A program made the position numbers and the translations under genes. A model generated the notes under the pieces. That model was not told the DNA's origin. It worked only from the letters and a program-made list of their open reading frames with translations, and ran no database searches. A stretch of 64,000 nucleotides of DNA from Angiostrongylus vasorum (taxonomy: Eukaryota > Nematoda > Chromadorea > Rhabditida > Metastrongylidae), in assembly GCA_018806985.1 (NCBI GenBank), contig JADANN010000450.1, forward strand, positions 1,792,835 to 1,856,834, given 5' to 3'. Below, piece by piece: positions 63,791 to 64,000 of the stretch; position 1 is the first letter of the stretch; every line of letters begins with the position of its first letter.

Positions 63791-64000
63791 TGCGATGCGT
63801 CATGCACTTACTTAGATACTTGGATAGGCTGTCTTCACTGGTATTGCGAGCTCTTGCACAATTCCTGTGGGCTTTCTCCTTCGCGGTATCGTCGCCCATA
63901 GTAGTGGTGTGCTTCGAATATGGGAACACTCGCGAGACTCATTCTGTAGTCGTGAAATTGTTGTCATGTGCTAATGTAGGTGTTGTAATTTAAAGAAGGA

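Overview
This is a eukaryotic, AT-rich, repeat-dense window with short introns bounded by TTTTCAG-like acceptors and GTAAGT/GTTTGT donors. Together with the sequence character of its RTE-type retrotransposons, it points to a clade V (strongylid, hookworm-like) nematode. That placement rests on sequence style and family recognition, not on a database search. There is no operon, plasmid or phage structure.

Three host genes can be built from the sequence. (1) A complete rab-1 gene on the minus strand (39130 down to 34231, seven coding exons, 205 aa, C-terminal Cys-Cys). (2) A second, divergent Rab GTPase gene about 5.6 kb downstream on the same strand (28622 down to about 19298). It shares most intron positions with rab-1 but differs in the P-loop, switch I and C-terminal half, and its last exon was not found. 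(3) A complete BTBD7-like double-BTB/BACK gene on the plus strand (42033-48570, 16 inferred exons, about 742 aa). Weaker coding evidence includes a signal-peptide plus von Willebrand A start exon (3905-4000, minus), a possible membrane-protein gene near the right end (61952-62615, minus) and a few lone exons.

Most of the rest is mobile DNA. Full or partial RTE-like LINEs lie at 10140-13185(-), 13435-16130(+), 22165-25270(-), about 50100-55410(-, interrupted) and 57785-60977(-), with fragments at 21105-22160 and 27050-27780. A 3184-bp Penelope-like element (RT plus GIY-YIG endonuclease, inverted terminal repeats of about 0.3 kb, 13-bp target-site duplication) sits inside one RTE copy at 50707-53890. 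Further Penelope fragments lie at 7430-8515 and 17640-18510. Four short elements with inverted ends (2505-2850, 25918-26521, 40525-40800, 63065-63350) carry the same terminal motif as the Penelope element. That motif is a hammerhead-ribozyme-like core whose stem II varies with pairing kept. At least four tRNA-like or otherwise short dispersed repeat families (called A, B/C, D and E here) fill introns and intergenic DNA.

Layout: 0-9.9 kb repeats, a lone vWA exon and unassigned DNA; 10-16.2 kb a head-to-head RTE pair; 16.3-18.5 kb short repeats and a Penelope fragment with a nested insertion; 19.3-28.6 kb the Rab-like gene, with introns swollen by RTE copies; 28.6-34.2 kb intergenic; 34.2-39.1 kb rab-1; 39.2-42 kb repeats; 42-48.6 kb the BTBD7-like gene; 49-61.2 kb nested retroelements and microsatellites; 61.2-64 kb a candidate membrane-protein gene and repeats.

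The most interesting signal is the hammerhead-like terminal motif shared by the Penelope element and its short non-autonomous relatives.
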